A DNA stretch of 64,000 nucleotides. It comes from DATCHW01 sp963806045. GTDB taxonomy: Bacteria > Bacteroidota > Ignavibacteria > Tepidaquicellales > Tepidaquicellaceae. Shown here in pieces: positions 28,087 to 37,459 of the stretch. The notes under the pieces were generated by a model. That model ran no database searches. It had not been told where the DNA came from and saw only the letters and a list, made by a program, of their open reading frames with translations. The stretch covers positions 186,001-250,000 of the forward strand of contig CAWDWP010000020.1 of the NCBI GenBank assembly GCA_963806045.1, in the 5' to 3' direction. How positions within the stretch are numbered: the first letter of the stretch is position 1; every line of letters starts with the position of its first letter. The position numbers were made by a program, and so were the translations under genes.

Positions 28087-28471
28087 TTATAGTTTATTAT
28101 TTGATAATTCTTTTTTCAAAATAGTGTAAGTTGTTAAGTTCCACAATTATCTTAACACACATTGCATGTATTTCGTCGCAATAAAATTCCGGAAATAAAT
28201 ATAATTTTGAAGTGAAGGGGGGGAAAAAGTTGAAAGAATAAAAAGTATTAAAGATTTGAACACTGAATAATAGACGATTATGACTTATTTCCACTGAAAA
28301 AAAGATTTTATCCCGTTAATCAATTTTTCTTATCCTGCTTAATCCTGTCATTTTTCTCTATTATATCTTTAACAATAAATCCTTATTTTTCTCAAAATCC
28401 CTATTAAAATTGGGGGGTGGTGTGTTATATACAATAAATTACTTAATAAAAATTCTTTAATAATAAAACTT
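28087..28471. other. Intergenic region without genes
   Basis: This spacer between divergent genes contains the inverted repeat TGTTAAG / CTTAACA (28132-28157), a G-run near 28218 and ATCC/TTAATC word-like stretches near 28312-28352. No protein or RNA gene is evident. Confidence 0.5.
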
Positions 28472-29376
28472 ATGATTCCAGATTATCAAAGTATCATGTT
28501 GCCTCTTCTCAAAGTCGTGTCAGATAAGCAAGAGCATAAGTTTAGAGATATAGTTGAGATATTGGCAAAACAATTTAATTTATCTGACGAAGATGAAAAG
28601 AAGTCTTACCCAGTGGACAACAACAGATATTTGATAATAGGGTTGCCTGGGCAAGGACATATCTAAAAAAGGCAGGTTTATTGGAATCTCCCAAACGGGC
28701 TTATGCTATAATAACACAACGTGGATTAGATATTTTGGCTCAAAATCCAAATGAAATTAATGTCAAATTTTTAAAACAATTTCCTGAATTTATTGAATTT
28801 CAAACTGCTAAAAAAGAAAATGACAATGGACAGGAAGAGGAAATTATTAATAGAACTCCCGAAGAGAATCTTGAAGTTGCATATGTAAGATTAAGAAAAG
28901 AACTTGCAGACGAATTGTTAAATAAAGTGATTTCCTTGCCACCTGCCTTTTTTGAAAAACTTGTAGTTGAATTACTAGTAAAAATGGGGTATGGCGGTTC
29001 AATAAAAGATGCTGGGAAAGCAATTGGAAAATCGGGGGATGAAGGAATCGATGGGACAATTAAAGAAGATAAGTTAGGACTTGATATAATTTACATTCAG
29101 GCAAAAAGGTGGAACCCTAATGTTGTTGTTAGTAGACCTGAAATTCAAAAATTTGTTGGAGCATTAGCAGGTCAAGGAGCAAAAAAAGGAATATTTATAA
29201 CGACATCTAGATTTTCAAAAGAAGCCAAAGAATATAATCCGATGAATGAAACAAAAATTGTTTTAATTGATGGAGAAAAACTGGCAAATTATATGATTGA
29301 CTATAATTTAGGCGTTTCAACAATAAACAATTTCGAAATTAAGAAAATAGATATTGACTACTTTGGTGAAGAATAA
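28472..29376 (+). CDS. mrr: Mrr-type restriction endonuclease (one frame shift)
   Basis: A type IV restriction enzyme that cuts methylated foreign DNA. The N-terminal winged helix (MIPDYQSIMLPLLKVVSDKQ) and the Mrr catalytic domain make about 301 residues, the standard length. The catalytic core is SGDEGIDGTI then IYIQAKRWNPN (D-QxK pattern) and FVGALAGQGAKKGIFITTS. The first frame is lost near 28605, where one base appears missing, and the second frame resumes with LPSGQQQIFDNRVAWARTYL. It follows higBA and the RhuM remnant, which fits a small defence islet. Confidence 0.82.
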
Positions 29377-29435
29377 ATAGCTTTAGTAATTAACTTCGAT
29401 TTAATTTTCGAATGTGAAACAAAAAATAAAATAAT

Positions 29436-29846
29436 ATGGAAACAAACCAATCTTCAGAAAATAAAATGTTAGAGCAATATAAAATACATATTGATTTATA
29501 TAAGCATTATTTAAAATTATCAATAGAATTCAATATATTCTATTACGCAATAACAGGAGCTATATTATCATTCTATTTTGTACATTATGGGGATAACAAT
29601 ATTATTAAATATTCATTGATATTTCCTATTATTATGGGTTTAATGTTCGGTGTATTCTTCTTTTGGTCCTCTTCTAAAGTTAAATATTCAAGAAAAGAAA
29701 TAATTTCATTATGTTCAACTCTCGGTTTCGAAACAATTCCCGAAATTAATGTTCTTAATATAATTCTAAAATTATTTGGTAGTTTACTATTCTTTGTCGG
29801 GTTATTTCTTATATTGTTATTATTCTTTAATGCAAACAAATGCTGA
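29436..29846 (+). CDS. Small membrane protein of unknown function
   Basis: A 136-residue protein with three hydrophobic helices (about 34-50, 63-80 and 111-133) separated by basic loops. No family recognised. It follows mrr by 59 bp in the same direction, so it could belong to the same islet. Confidence 0.6.
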   Translation: METNQSSENKMLEQYKIHIDLYKHYLKLSIEFNIFYYAITGAILSFYFVHYGDNNIIKYSLIFPIIMGLMFGVFFFWSSSKVKYSRKEIISLCSTLGFETIPEINVLNIILKLFGSLLFFVGLFLILLLFFNANKC

Positions 29847-30009
29847 TATTTAGTTTAACAATGTAATCAATTATAATTATAAATCTTTCAATGTATTATG
29901 AAATAAGCATTATTATTTAAAAACTTTAAATGATAATTGCATTAAGTGTTGAATTTGAGTTAATTCTTTTAAAGTTCATGTCAATCAAAAATAATTTTGT
30001 AGGTTTTTT

Positions 30010-30592
30010 ATGATTTTTGCTTTAGTAGACTGTTTTCAATATTATATGGGAATAGGTTTTTTCCCCAAGAAAATAAAAAAAGAAGGTGGAATTCTAGCAT
30101 CTCGTAAACTCATTGAAAGACCATATATAATAGAGCCCGGCAGTACTTATTTTCTACATACCAGATATTCATTTTTGAGTTGGTTAATTATGTATTATAC
30201 TTCTTCTAAATGGAGCCATATTGGGATGAATTTCAGAAAATAATAATACAATTGATGTAACAACATCTGGATGTTCTGAACATCCTATATCAGATTATTT
30301 TGATGATAAATCCTATATTGCGATATATTCGATGGTAGATAACGATAATCAAAAAACAAAAGAGGCATTAAATAGTTTACGTTTAAAAAATCTACGGGCC
30401 GACCCTATGGTTGGGGTCCAGCATTTTATCTTTTTTAATCATCATATCTGGACGGAAAAAAAGTTACAGAATAAAATATACGTTAGATTTTTTGACCCTT
30501 ATAATATTGATAAACATTTTATTCCCCGGTTATCTCATAATATTTTGGAGCAGTTTAATTTTCACAATTTTATATATTCTAATTATCATTAG
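30010..30592 (+). CDS. Hypothetical protein (one frame shift), possible permuted NlpC/P60-like fold
   Basis: Two segments (30010-30243 and 30332-30592 with the bridge between) join into about 193 residues after a +1 shift near 30235. The sequence SKWSHIGMNF then TIDVTTSGCSEHPISDYFDD recalls YiiX-like permuted papain enzymes, which carry a histidine in WSHxG and a linked strand, but no later catalytic cysteine is clear. The ATG follows an AT-rich leader. The assignment is tentative. Confidence 0.5.
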
Positions 30593-30667
30593 AAATTTTA
30601 TCAGAGGTCAAATTGAATAAAAAACTCGTCTTTTATTTTTGCGCCAATCGGGAGCTGAAAGTTCTAC

Positions 30668-30685
30668 CGGGAGGATTTCCTCCCG
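30668..30685. repeat. CGGGAGGA hairpin
   Basis: CGGGAGGA, TT, TCCTCCCG: perfect 8-bp stem, 2-base loop, between convergent genes. It could terminate transcription in both directions, although no T-run is present. Confidence 0.55.
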
Positions 30686-30753
30686 ACAATTACCACTGAA
30701 TTGAAAATCAGCGAAGCTAAACCCTTATTGCATATAGCCTTTGTTGTGCAAAG

Positions 30754-31940
30754 TTATTTTTCTATTCTAAATACAAGATATTCTGTCGAATCAGGTTTCC
30801 CCGGAGATATCATGAGTTCGCTATAGTCATTGCCAAACTCCATAATCGTGGAAACAAAAGTATTGCTATTGCAGATAGGTTTTGCAGATAGTGCATTCTT
30901 AATAGTCACCAAACTAATGTGCTCATTATTTAATATTATGTTTTTCATTGATTCAAATCTTTCATCTCGGAAACTTATGGATTCCGGAATTGAGCCATAT
31001 AATGCTTTTAATTAATTATATTAGCCGGATGGTATGACGTATTTGTAAGTGGTCTGTTTGCATGAAATGTATAATTTTTTGTTGAATCCGGCCAATATTC
31101 AGTAACCAAATCAGATGCACATTCCAGCGATATGATATCATGTTTTGAGCCAAGAATATAATTTTGACCTGAAGCATGTTTAATGGTTTTAATAAAATTC
31201 ACAGCTTCATCAAATGAAGTTTTTTCTAAAACACCCCTTGCGATACAGCAGACAGGCAGTCCATTGAGTGAACTCTTTAAATCAGATAAGGTATTCTCGG
31301 TAATCCCTATATTTTTATTTAATCCATTTGCTCCTATATATCCGGCAAAAGTTGTCACTAACTTTCTCGAATCTGTATTTTTATCCTTTATGTCTAATAG
31401 AATTTCAAAACCATGATAAAATGGAGTAATGTCAATATTCTGAGCAATATAATTTGAACTTCCGTCTTTCTTATAATTGTTTATCCCGACAGAAGTGCAA
31501 TGATGCGGTATGTTTATCAATCTTGCATTTGTCCATATCTCATCAATGAGTTGAAATGCAAATATGGTATTAAAATCTATTCCGGAACCGGCGCTAATCC
31601 CTTTAATCTCTTCCAGTAAATCCGGTGTCCATTTTTTAATTGCAGGAATATAATCAGTCGAATCGAGAAACATTTTAATAAATTCATCTGCGGGCATTTG
31701 ATAATTTATTTCAATATCTTTTTTCCAAAGTCCAACAAGTTCAATAATCCTGTTTTTCATAATCTTCCCGTGTTGAAATCCATTTTCATACGGAGTTCCA
31801 TTTAGATGGAGAATCGGTAAATCAGAATAGGTTGTGTCGGGAATTATATCCCTGCTTAGTTCAGCACTCTTATTCCCGGAAGAAATAAGGAAAAGAGAAA
31901 CTAAAAGTGTTATAACGAATATTGAAGTAATTCTTTTCAC
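30754..31940 (-). CDS. C45-family acyltransferase/peptidase-like secreted protein (one frame shift)
   Basis: The deduced 395-residue protein has a signal region (IFVITLLVSLFLISSG) and the C45 (acyl-CoA:6-aminopenicillanic acid acyltransferase-like) fold. The nucleophile is the cysteine in IPHHCTSVGI, exposed by self-cleavage in the family, and NIDITPFYHG and HANRPLTN are further conserved parts. The frame ends at 31008 after PANIIN, while the last 84 residues follow in another frame (LKALYGSIPESISFRDERFE and on), implying one missing base near 31010. The family hydrolyses or transfers amide-linked acyl groups. The substrate is unknown. Confidence 0.7.
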
Positions 31941-31954
31941 GTGATTTCTGAGTA

Positions 31955-32886
31955 TTATATAGTAATAACTACATTTCCTTTTTTGTGTCCTTTGTCAACA
32001 TACCTATGAGCCTCTACTATTTGTTCCATAGGGTAGCGTTTGTCTATTACTGATCTTAGCTTTCCTGCCTCGCAGAGTTCTTTGAGAAAGATCAGGTCTT
32101 CAACCTTTAACTTAATGTTGCCTGACAAAGCAAGAACGTTTAGATAGATTCCTGACTTCGTCAGGGATTTTTTACGTTTTGAAGATGCAATCTTGCCTAC
32201 TGCATCAAAAATAACGTCATAAGCATCACCGCTTTGTGTAAAATCTTCTTGCGTGTAATCGATAACCTTATCGGCTCCCAGAGATTTCACCATTTCCAAA
32301 TTCGCAGTACTGCATACTCCTGTAACTTCTGCCCCAAAGTGCTTGGCAATCTGTACTGCATAAGTACCAACACTACCGGAAGCTCCATAGATTAATACCT
32401 TTTGACCCTTCTGAATATTTGCTTTTCTAAGATTAATCAAGGCGGTTAATCCGCCATTAGAAACCGGGGCGGCTTCCTCGTAGGTCATATTGGTTGGTTT
32501 TATTGCAAGAATCCCATCTTCAGGCATACAGCAATACTGGGCATACGCGCCAAATTCTAAATTCAGTGGATGCAAAAACGGGATCGCCTATCTTAAACAG
32601 CGTAACATCTTTGCCTACTGCTTCAATGTCTCCGGCCAGTTCCATTCCAAGTATTTTTTTTCTTGGTCCCTTGAAACCCAACTATGATTCGCATCAAGGG
32701 CTTGAAAAAGAAATCTCTGACGGGTCCTAAACCAGGCTCTAAACGCCGAACCTTAGTATCCCCTATGTGTACTGTTGTAGCATTTACTTTTATCAGTACT
32801 TCATTATCTTTAGGAAAAGGTTTTTCCACTTCTTTAATCTGAAGAACCTCCGGTGGTCCGTATTTGGTGCATATAACTGCTTTCAT
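31955..32886 (-). CDS. Zinc-independent MDR alcohol dehydrogenase/quinone oxidoreductase (frame broken twice)
   Basis: The reconstructed product has about 309 residues. It starts MKAVICTKYGPPEVLQIKEV, has the catalytic-domain GDTKVRR, the hinge ILGMELAGDIEAVG and the nucleotide-binding GASGSVGTYAVQIAKHFGA, and ends GHKKGNVVIT. No structural zinc cysteines are visible, as in quinone oxidoreductases. Breaks near 32656 (a run of eight A on the coding strand where seven are expected) and 32560 are each cured by removing one base. Its start is about 20 bp from the DUF4395 stop. Confidence 0.82.
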
Positions 32887-32906
32887 TTTTGTATCTTTTC
32901 AGTTTT

Positions 32907-33569
32907 TTATTTAGTTTGCTCAGTTTTATTAATTCCCAACAAATCGTAAGGTTTTTCACTAAATCTATCATTCATTAAATAGACTGTAAGAAAGACGAAT
33001 GCTATAAAGGCAAGCAAAACAAGGAATTGACTTTCAGACGTTTTTTGAATATCCTGTTTTTGTTTTACATCACAAACTTCGCCCGGGCAGTATTGTACTT
33101 TATCTTTAAAAAAGAGGGGATAAAATTTACATCCTAAACAAATTCCAAAAGCCGATTCAAAGAACAGGAATATAAGGCAAATAAGACAGATAATACCTGT
33201 AATCGGGCTAAAGGCATTTACAATAATAAAAAAGACGAACATGGTAGCTGATAATACTACACCAATTATCCAGGCAAACTTTTTTTGGGCAGCTCCGACA
33301 TATTCAGGTGTTTGATTTCGAACAATCAAACGTGCAAAAATCAGGGTAGGCGAAAATTTAGGATTTATAAAAACCCGTATCATAAAATCCGTAAGGAAAA
33401 AGGTTATTACATACTTTATCGGAACAAAGTTCCCTTTAAACAGAATGAACATTAATGAAGTGAAGGTAGCTAAAAACAGGATTCCTGCGGCAGCCCGTAT
33501 TTCCCGCTCGTTTAAAACCGGGATGTTATATCCTTCCACATCTTCACCGAATTTGATTATTTTTTTCAT
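32907..33569 (-). CDS. DUF4395 membrane protein
   Basis: A 220-residue protein of the DUF4395 family with four to five membrane helices. The family opening VLNEREIRAAAGILFLATF is clear. A cysteine-bearing stretch, ESAFGICLGCKFYPLFF then YCPGEVCDV, follows around residues 135-165. The family is often near thiol-redox proteins. Its start codon overlaps the stop of the small gene upstream (TAATG), so they are coupled. Confidence 0.75.
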   Translation of the reverse strand: MKKIIKFGEDVEGYNIPVLNEREIRAAAGILFLATFTSLMFILFKGNFVPIKYVITFFLTDFMIRVFINPKFSPTLIFARLIVRNQTPEYVGAAQKKFAWIIGVVLSATMFVFFIIVNAFSPITGIICLICLIFLFFESAFGICLGCKFYPLFFKDKVQYCPGEVCDVKQKQDIQKTSESQFLVLLAFIAFVFLTVYLMNDRFSEKPYDLLGINKTEQTK

Positions 33570-33781
33570 TATTTCGTCATATATATTTTCATAATAGTAA
33601 CTATCAGATGTCCGATGTGGTACATAGAATTATTATGAAACCTGTTAACCAGTTGTTCTACTGTTTGAAGCGGTTCCATGGCTAATAAATTTGGATGCGT
33701 TACGAAACCAATAAAGAGCATCAGAGGATAAACGATTATTGATAAAGCGAAACTTTTCTTTTTAATATTCTCGATTTTCAT
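33569..33781 (-). pseudogene. Truncated membrane-protein fragment
   Basis: A 70-residue frame with one hydrophobic helix (FALSIIVYPLMLFIGFV), then HPNLLAMEPLQTVEQLV and MYHIGHLIVTIM. It looks like the N-terminus of a longer integral membrane protein in which later helices are lost. Its stop overlaps the DUF4395 start. A functional short protein is possible, but truncation is favoured. Confidence 0.5.
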
Positions 33782-33793
33782 GATTTAGTTTTA

Positions 33794-35188
33794 TCACTGT
33801 TGTTTTTTATTCTCTAAATAATCTACTGCATACTGAACCCAGTCTTTAACCGATTTATCCAAATAGATATCGGGTTGAATACCGATATTGTCTATTGGGT
33901 AATCAGGAAGTCTCATGGATCTCCATGTTGGCATCATTAGTTTATAATTTTTGCATCCAAAATCGAAAAAACTGGCGCTCCCATAGTCCAGTGCACCATA
34001 GGTTGGGGTTCCCAGTACTTTTACTTTTTTGCTCTGCTTAGCATCGAGCACAAAAGCCTCTCCGGAACTTGCCGTTCTGCGGTTTACTAGAATAACAACC
34101 TGCTTTGGGCTGCGTTCAGCAAGTTTTATTTCGTCTATGTAAATATCGGTAGTATCGGTATTTACGAATTCACCCATTTTCCCTTTAAACATGCTGATCC
34201 ATTCTCTGGCCTTTTTCTTACCTTCCTCATCATCATACCAGCCTTCTATTCCATCAATTAACGTTTGTGTTACAAGGAATTCCATTCCCAATCCCCTGAC
34301 ATTATTTGTGTGAATGTATGGAAGTAAATCAACATAAGCATCATAAGTACCTCCTAAATTATTTCTTACGTCAATAATTAAATTCTCGCTGCTTTCGATT
34401 GCGTTCTTGTTATCTGTTAATAGTTTATTAATACGGTCAACATAATTATGCTCAAAGCTGGAAAGGCAAAGCAGAACCGTTTTTTCTGATAACTTTTTAA
34501 AATAACAACCATCAATTTCCTCCATTCTCGATTTGATTTCACTCTCTGACAGGTTCGGCTTTGGGGATTCTTTTATGAATTTGGAATTTTTAAAATATAA
34601 AATCCATCCATCAACCAACTCCCACGTTTCTTCAGACAATGAGTGATCCCTCAGATAATAATTTGCCTTTCCGTTTTCAAACAGTGTGAATTTGATTTCA
34701 TCAGCTTTCCAGAAGCTGGTATCAGCCTCGATAATAAATCCCTGGTATTCATTGTTCAATTTTATTATTCCGACTTTATAGGGACCCGATTTCCAAATCC
34801 CCTCCATTGGATCGGTAGTGTTGATTATACGCTTTTGAAACTCTTCCTGACTGATGGCAACTTTGTTATCAGCTTTTTTATTTTTCTCTCCTTCAACTGG
34901 ATATATACTAATATGCCCGTCTCTGAAAAAATCTTTGTAACTTCTTAATAATTCAATGCAGTTCGATTCTGAAGTACTTCCGGCTTTTGTAATCAAGTTT
35001 TCTTTGAAATTATTGTATAATAGTTTATCTTTTGTCTTGTCATTAAACCCGGGATATTCCGTTTCTATTTTTTGTATTATTTGTTTTAATGCCTGCTCAC
35101 AGTTGCAGTCAGTCTGTGAATAGGATATTGATGTAAAAACTAATATTAATAGTACAAAAGTCGTCACAATTATTTTTCTATCTTTCAT
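33794..35188 (-). CDS. S41-family C-terminal-processing-type peptidase
   Basis: A 464-residue exported peptidase with signal region FVLLILVFTSISYSQ. The catalytic part carries the DVRNNLGGTYDAYVDLL motif, then NRRTASSGEAFVLDAKQSK, where the serine of SSGE and the following lysine form the S41 dyad. The N-terminal 150 residues contain a variable beta-rich region without an obvious PDZ domain. It may act on peptides in the periplasm. It is followed by the 70-residue fragment and the DUF4395 gene in the same direction. Confidence 0.85.
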   Translation of the reverse strand: MKDRKIIVTTFVLLILVFTSISYSQTDCNCEQALKQIIQKIETEYPGFNDKTKDKLLYNNFKENLITKAGSTSESNCIELLRSYKDFFRDGHISIYPVEGEKNKKADNKVAISQEEFQKRIINTTDPMEGIWKSGPYKVGIIKLNNEYQGFIIEADTSFWKADEIKFTLFENGKANYYLRDHSLSEETWELVDGWILYFKNSKFIKESPKPNLSESEIKSRMEEIDGCYFKKLSEKTVLLCLSSFEHNYVDRINKLLTDNKNAIESSENLIIDVRNNLGGTYDAYVDLLPYIHTNNVRGLGMEFLVTQTLIDGIEGWYDDEEGKKKAREWISMFKGKMGEFVNTDTTDIYIDEIKLAERSPKQVVILVNRRTASSGEAFVLDAKQSKKVKVLGTPTYGALDYGSASFFDFGCKNYKLMMPTWRSMRLPDYPIDNIGIQPDIYLDKSVKDWVQYAVDYLENKKQQ

Positions 35189-35236
35189 AATATATGTTTT
35201 GTTAAATGTTGGTTTCCTTTGTTGGTATTTCGTTGT

Positions 35237-36040
35237 TTATTTTGCATCTTCATTTGTCTTCCAATTTTTATAAATCATTTCAAAACCCGCACATATGCTT
35301 TTAAATCCTAATGAGTTATGGGTCTCGTTTTTATAATGTATATAATCCCAATTAATTCCTTCCGGTGCGAATTTCTCAAGCACTTCAATAAAAGGGAATA
35401 CGCCCATTTCCTTTTCATTTGACAAAGAAATAAAGATTGATTTTTTAATATTCTTATTATTTGTAAGAAATTCGGGCATCTCCTTGACGCAGGATTGATT
35501 ATCGTACCATAAACTAGGGTCAATGCATATAAATGAATTGAATAATTCAGGTTGATTTTCCAAAGCATAAATTGCAAACAACCCTCCGGCAGAATGTCCA
35601 ATAATACAACGCTCCGAATTTGCAGGGTAAGTTGAGTCAATTAATGTTACTAATTCTGAACTAATAAAACGAAGGAATTTATCAGCCCCTCCTCCTGTTG
35701 GTTGTTCTTTTGAAGGTGTTGGTAAATAATCTTTTTCTCTGTCGCCAGAGACAATACCCACAATTATCGTTCGGGGCATAATTTTCAACATATCCGAATA
35801 ATAATTCACAATTCCGAATGTTGCAAAAAGATTATTTCCCGGATCCAAAACGTAAACTACAGGAAATTTTTCATCCGGTCTGTCTTTGAAATTATAAGGA
35901 GGAATTACAACTATAGTTTTTCTTTCGTTAAGAACTTTTGATTCAAAACTTATTTTTTCCCCAATGACAAAATCACTCTTTTTTTGCTGGGCAAAACAGA
36001 TGCTGAATTGTATTAAAATTAATAAAACTGAAATCTTCAT
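35237..36040 (-). CDS. Secreted putative esterase (BesA/IroE-like)
   Basis: A 267-residue alpha/beta hydrolase. I start at ATG 36040 (MKISVLLILIQFSICFAQ), because a longer start at 36097 adds a polar leader before the signal. The nucleophile is the serine in GHSAGG, with aspartate in DPSLWYD and histidine in ETHNSL as likely partners. The family hydrolyses siderophore or other esters. It lies 48 bp upstream of the S41 peptidase gene in the same direction. Confidence 0.82.
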   Translation of the reverse strand: MKISVLLILIQFSICFAQQKKSDFVIGEKISFESKVLNERKTIVVIPPYNFKDRPDEKFPVVYVLDPGNNLFATFGIVNYYSDMLKIMPRTIIVGIVSGDREKDYLPTPSKEQPTGGGADKFLRFISSELVTLIDSTYPANSERCIIGHSAGGLFAIYALENQPELFNSFICIDPSLWYDNQSCVKEMPEFLTNNKNIKKSIFISLSNEKEMGVFPFIEVLEKFAPEGINWDYIHYKNETHNSLGFKSICAGFEMIYKNWKTNEDAK

Positions 36041-36307
36041 CTTTGTACTTATCCTCACTTTTCCCGGATTTCTTGTTGACTGTTTGTATGTGTTCATTGT
36101 ATTATTTTAATTAATTTTAATTGTATGGGTAAATGTCTGGTAGATTATATCTTAATAATATATACGGCATTAATAAATAATTGTTTCCATATTTATTTTT
36201 CGCAAATTATTTAATATAGTTCATCACTTTGGTTTCTTTAAAATTTCTATTTGCATTTAATTCATTCGCTGTTAGTACTTACCCTTTCTTTGTATAGATT
36301 TATACGT

Positions 36308-37450
36308 TTAGTCATTGTTGGTATTCAAATCCAGCTTAATTAATTTGGTAATCATATTAGCGCACATATCACTTGTACCTGAAAAATCACGAGAATTAGT
36401 GACCACAACATAGGCTCTATCTATCTTTGGCGCCACTACAACAGTGGCATACCAAATTCCGTTGCTGCCATTATGAGTGAGCACTTTCCCTTTAGCCCAT
36501 TCTAAATCTTCTGTTATACCCCAGCCGCCTGCGTAAAAACCAACCGGTTCAGTTAGCTTTTGCAAATAATTACTATCCAGAATGGAATTTTTCCCGTCTA
36601 ATTGAAGTGAAATAAATTTAGCCCAGTCTTCTATGGTGCAATGTATCTCACCTGCCGGTCCGATAACCTCTGCATCGTAGGAATTACTCGGCTCCCATTT
36701 ACCTAACGATTTAGTATGACCCCACGGTTGTCCTAATGATTTGCCCGTATCCGGTTCGCCAAATCCTGCAGAGGACATACCAAGCGGATCAAATAATCGT
36801 TGTCTCATTAAGGATTCCCAGCTTAGTCCGGTTATCTTTTCTGCCATGCACGCTGCTATCATATATCCAAAATTGGAATATTTGAACTCCCCCGGTTTTA
36901 TTGAAGACGGAGTGCCAAGATTATCTTTCAGAATTGCCAGCCGCCTCGCTTTAATCTCAAGTTGATTGTGAGCATCCCAGTCTACAGGGTTTGCCGGTAT
37001 ACCTGCACGATGTGTAAGCAACTGCCAGAGTGTGATATTATTATAATCAGGATGTATGCTTTTCTCAAGTTCCGGAATTACTTCAATCAATTTCATATCC
37101 CAACTAAGTTTTCCTTCAGACACAAGTGTTGCAAGCATTGTGCTTGTCATCGCTTTTGTACAGGAACCAAGATGTACCAGATCATTACCGGTTATAGCAA
37201 TATCAGAGCCAACTTTACGAACTCCTGCTGAACCTATAGCTGATACACCTTCGCCTGAGATAATTGCTGCAATCATTCCGGGTGCTTTCTTATCGGCAAC
37301 TATTTCCGATAACTCCTGACAAATAGCCTCGGATTTATTCTGATCCCGCTTTGCTTGCGAACAAGCAGATTGAGAAAATATAAAAAGCAAAGTCAGAGCG
37401 ATAACGACTAAATCTAATAAGACCAAATAACTTTTTACAATTAGCTTCAT
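36308..37450 (-). CDS. Serine hydrolase of the beta-lactamase class C/esterase type
   Basis: A 380-residue exported protein with hydrophobic signal region LVLLDLVVIALTLLFIFSQS. The SxxK motif is LGSCTKAMTST, the tyrosine motif YSNFG, and the third motif HNGSNGIWY. These match class C penicillin-binding/esterase folds. It belongs to a run of secreted hydrolases (S41, esterase, this one, C45), all minus strand. The substrate may be peptidoglycan peptide, ester or lactam; unknown. Confidence 0.82.
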   Translation of the reverse strand: MKLIVKSYLVLLDLVVIALTLLFIFSQSACSQAKRDQNKSEAICQELSEIVADKKAPGMIAAIISGEGVSAIGSAGVRKVGSDIAITGNDLVHLGSCTKAMTSTMLATLVSEGKLSWDMKLIEVIPELEKSIHPDYNNITLWQLLTHRAGIPANPVDWDAHNQLEIKARRLAILKDNLGTPSSIKPGEFKYSNFGYMIAACMAEKITGLSWESLMRQRLFDPLGMSSAGFGEPDTGKSLGQPWGHTKSLGKWEPSNSYDAEVIGPAGEIHCTIEDWAKFISLQLDGKNSILDSNYLQKLTEPVGFYAGGWGITEDLEWAKGKVLTHNGSNGIWYATVVVAPKIDRAYVVVTNSRDFSGTSDMCANMITKLIKLDLNTNND

Positions 37451-37459
37451 TTTAATAAA

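Noticed and set aside
36741..37319. Plus-strand open frames under the serine hydrolase
   Set aside because: Antisense shadows of a gene with clear catalytic motifs.
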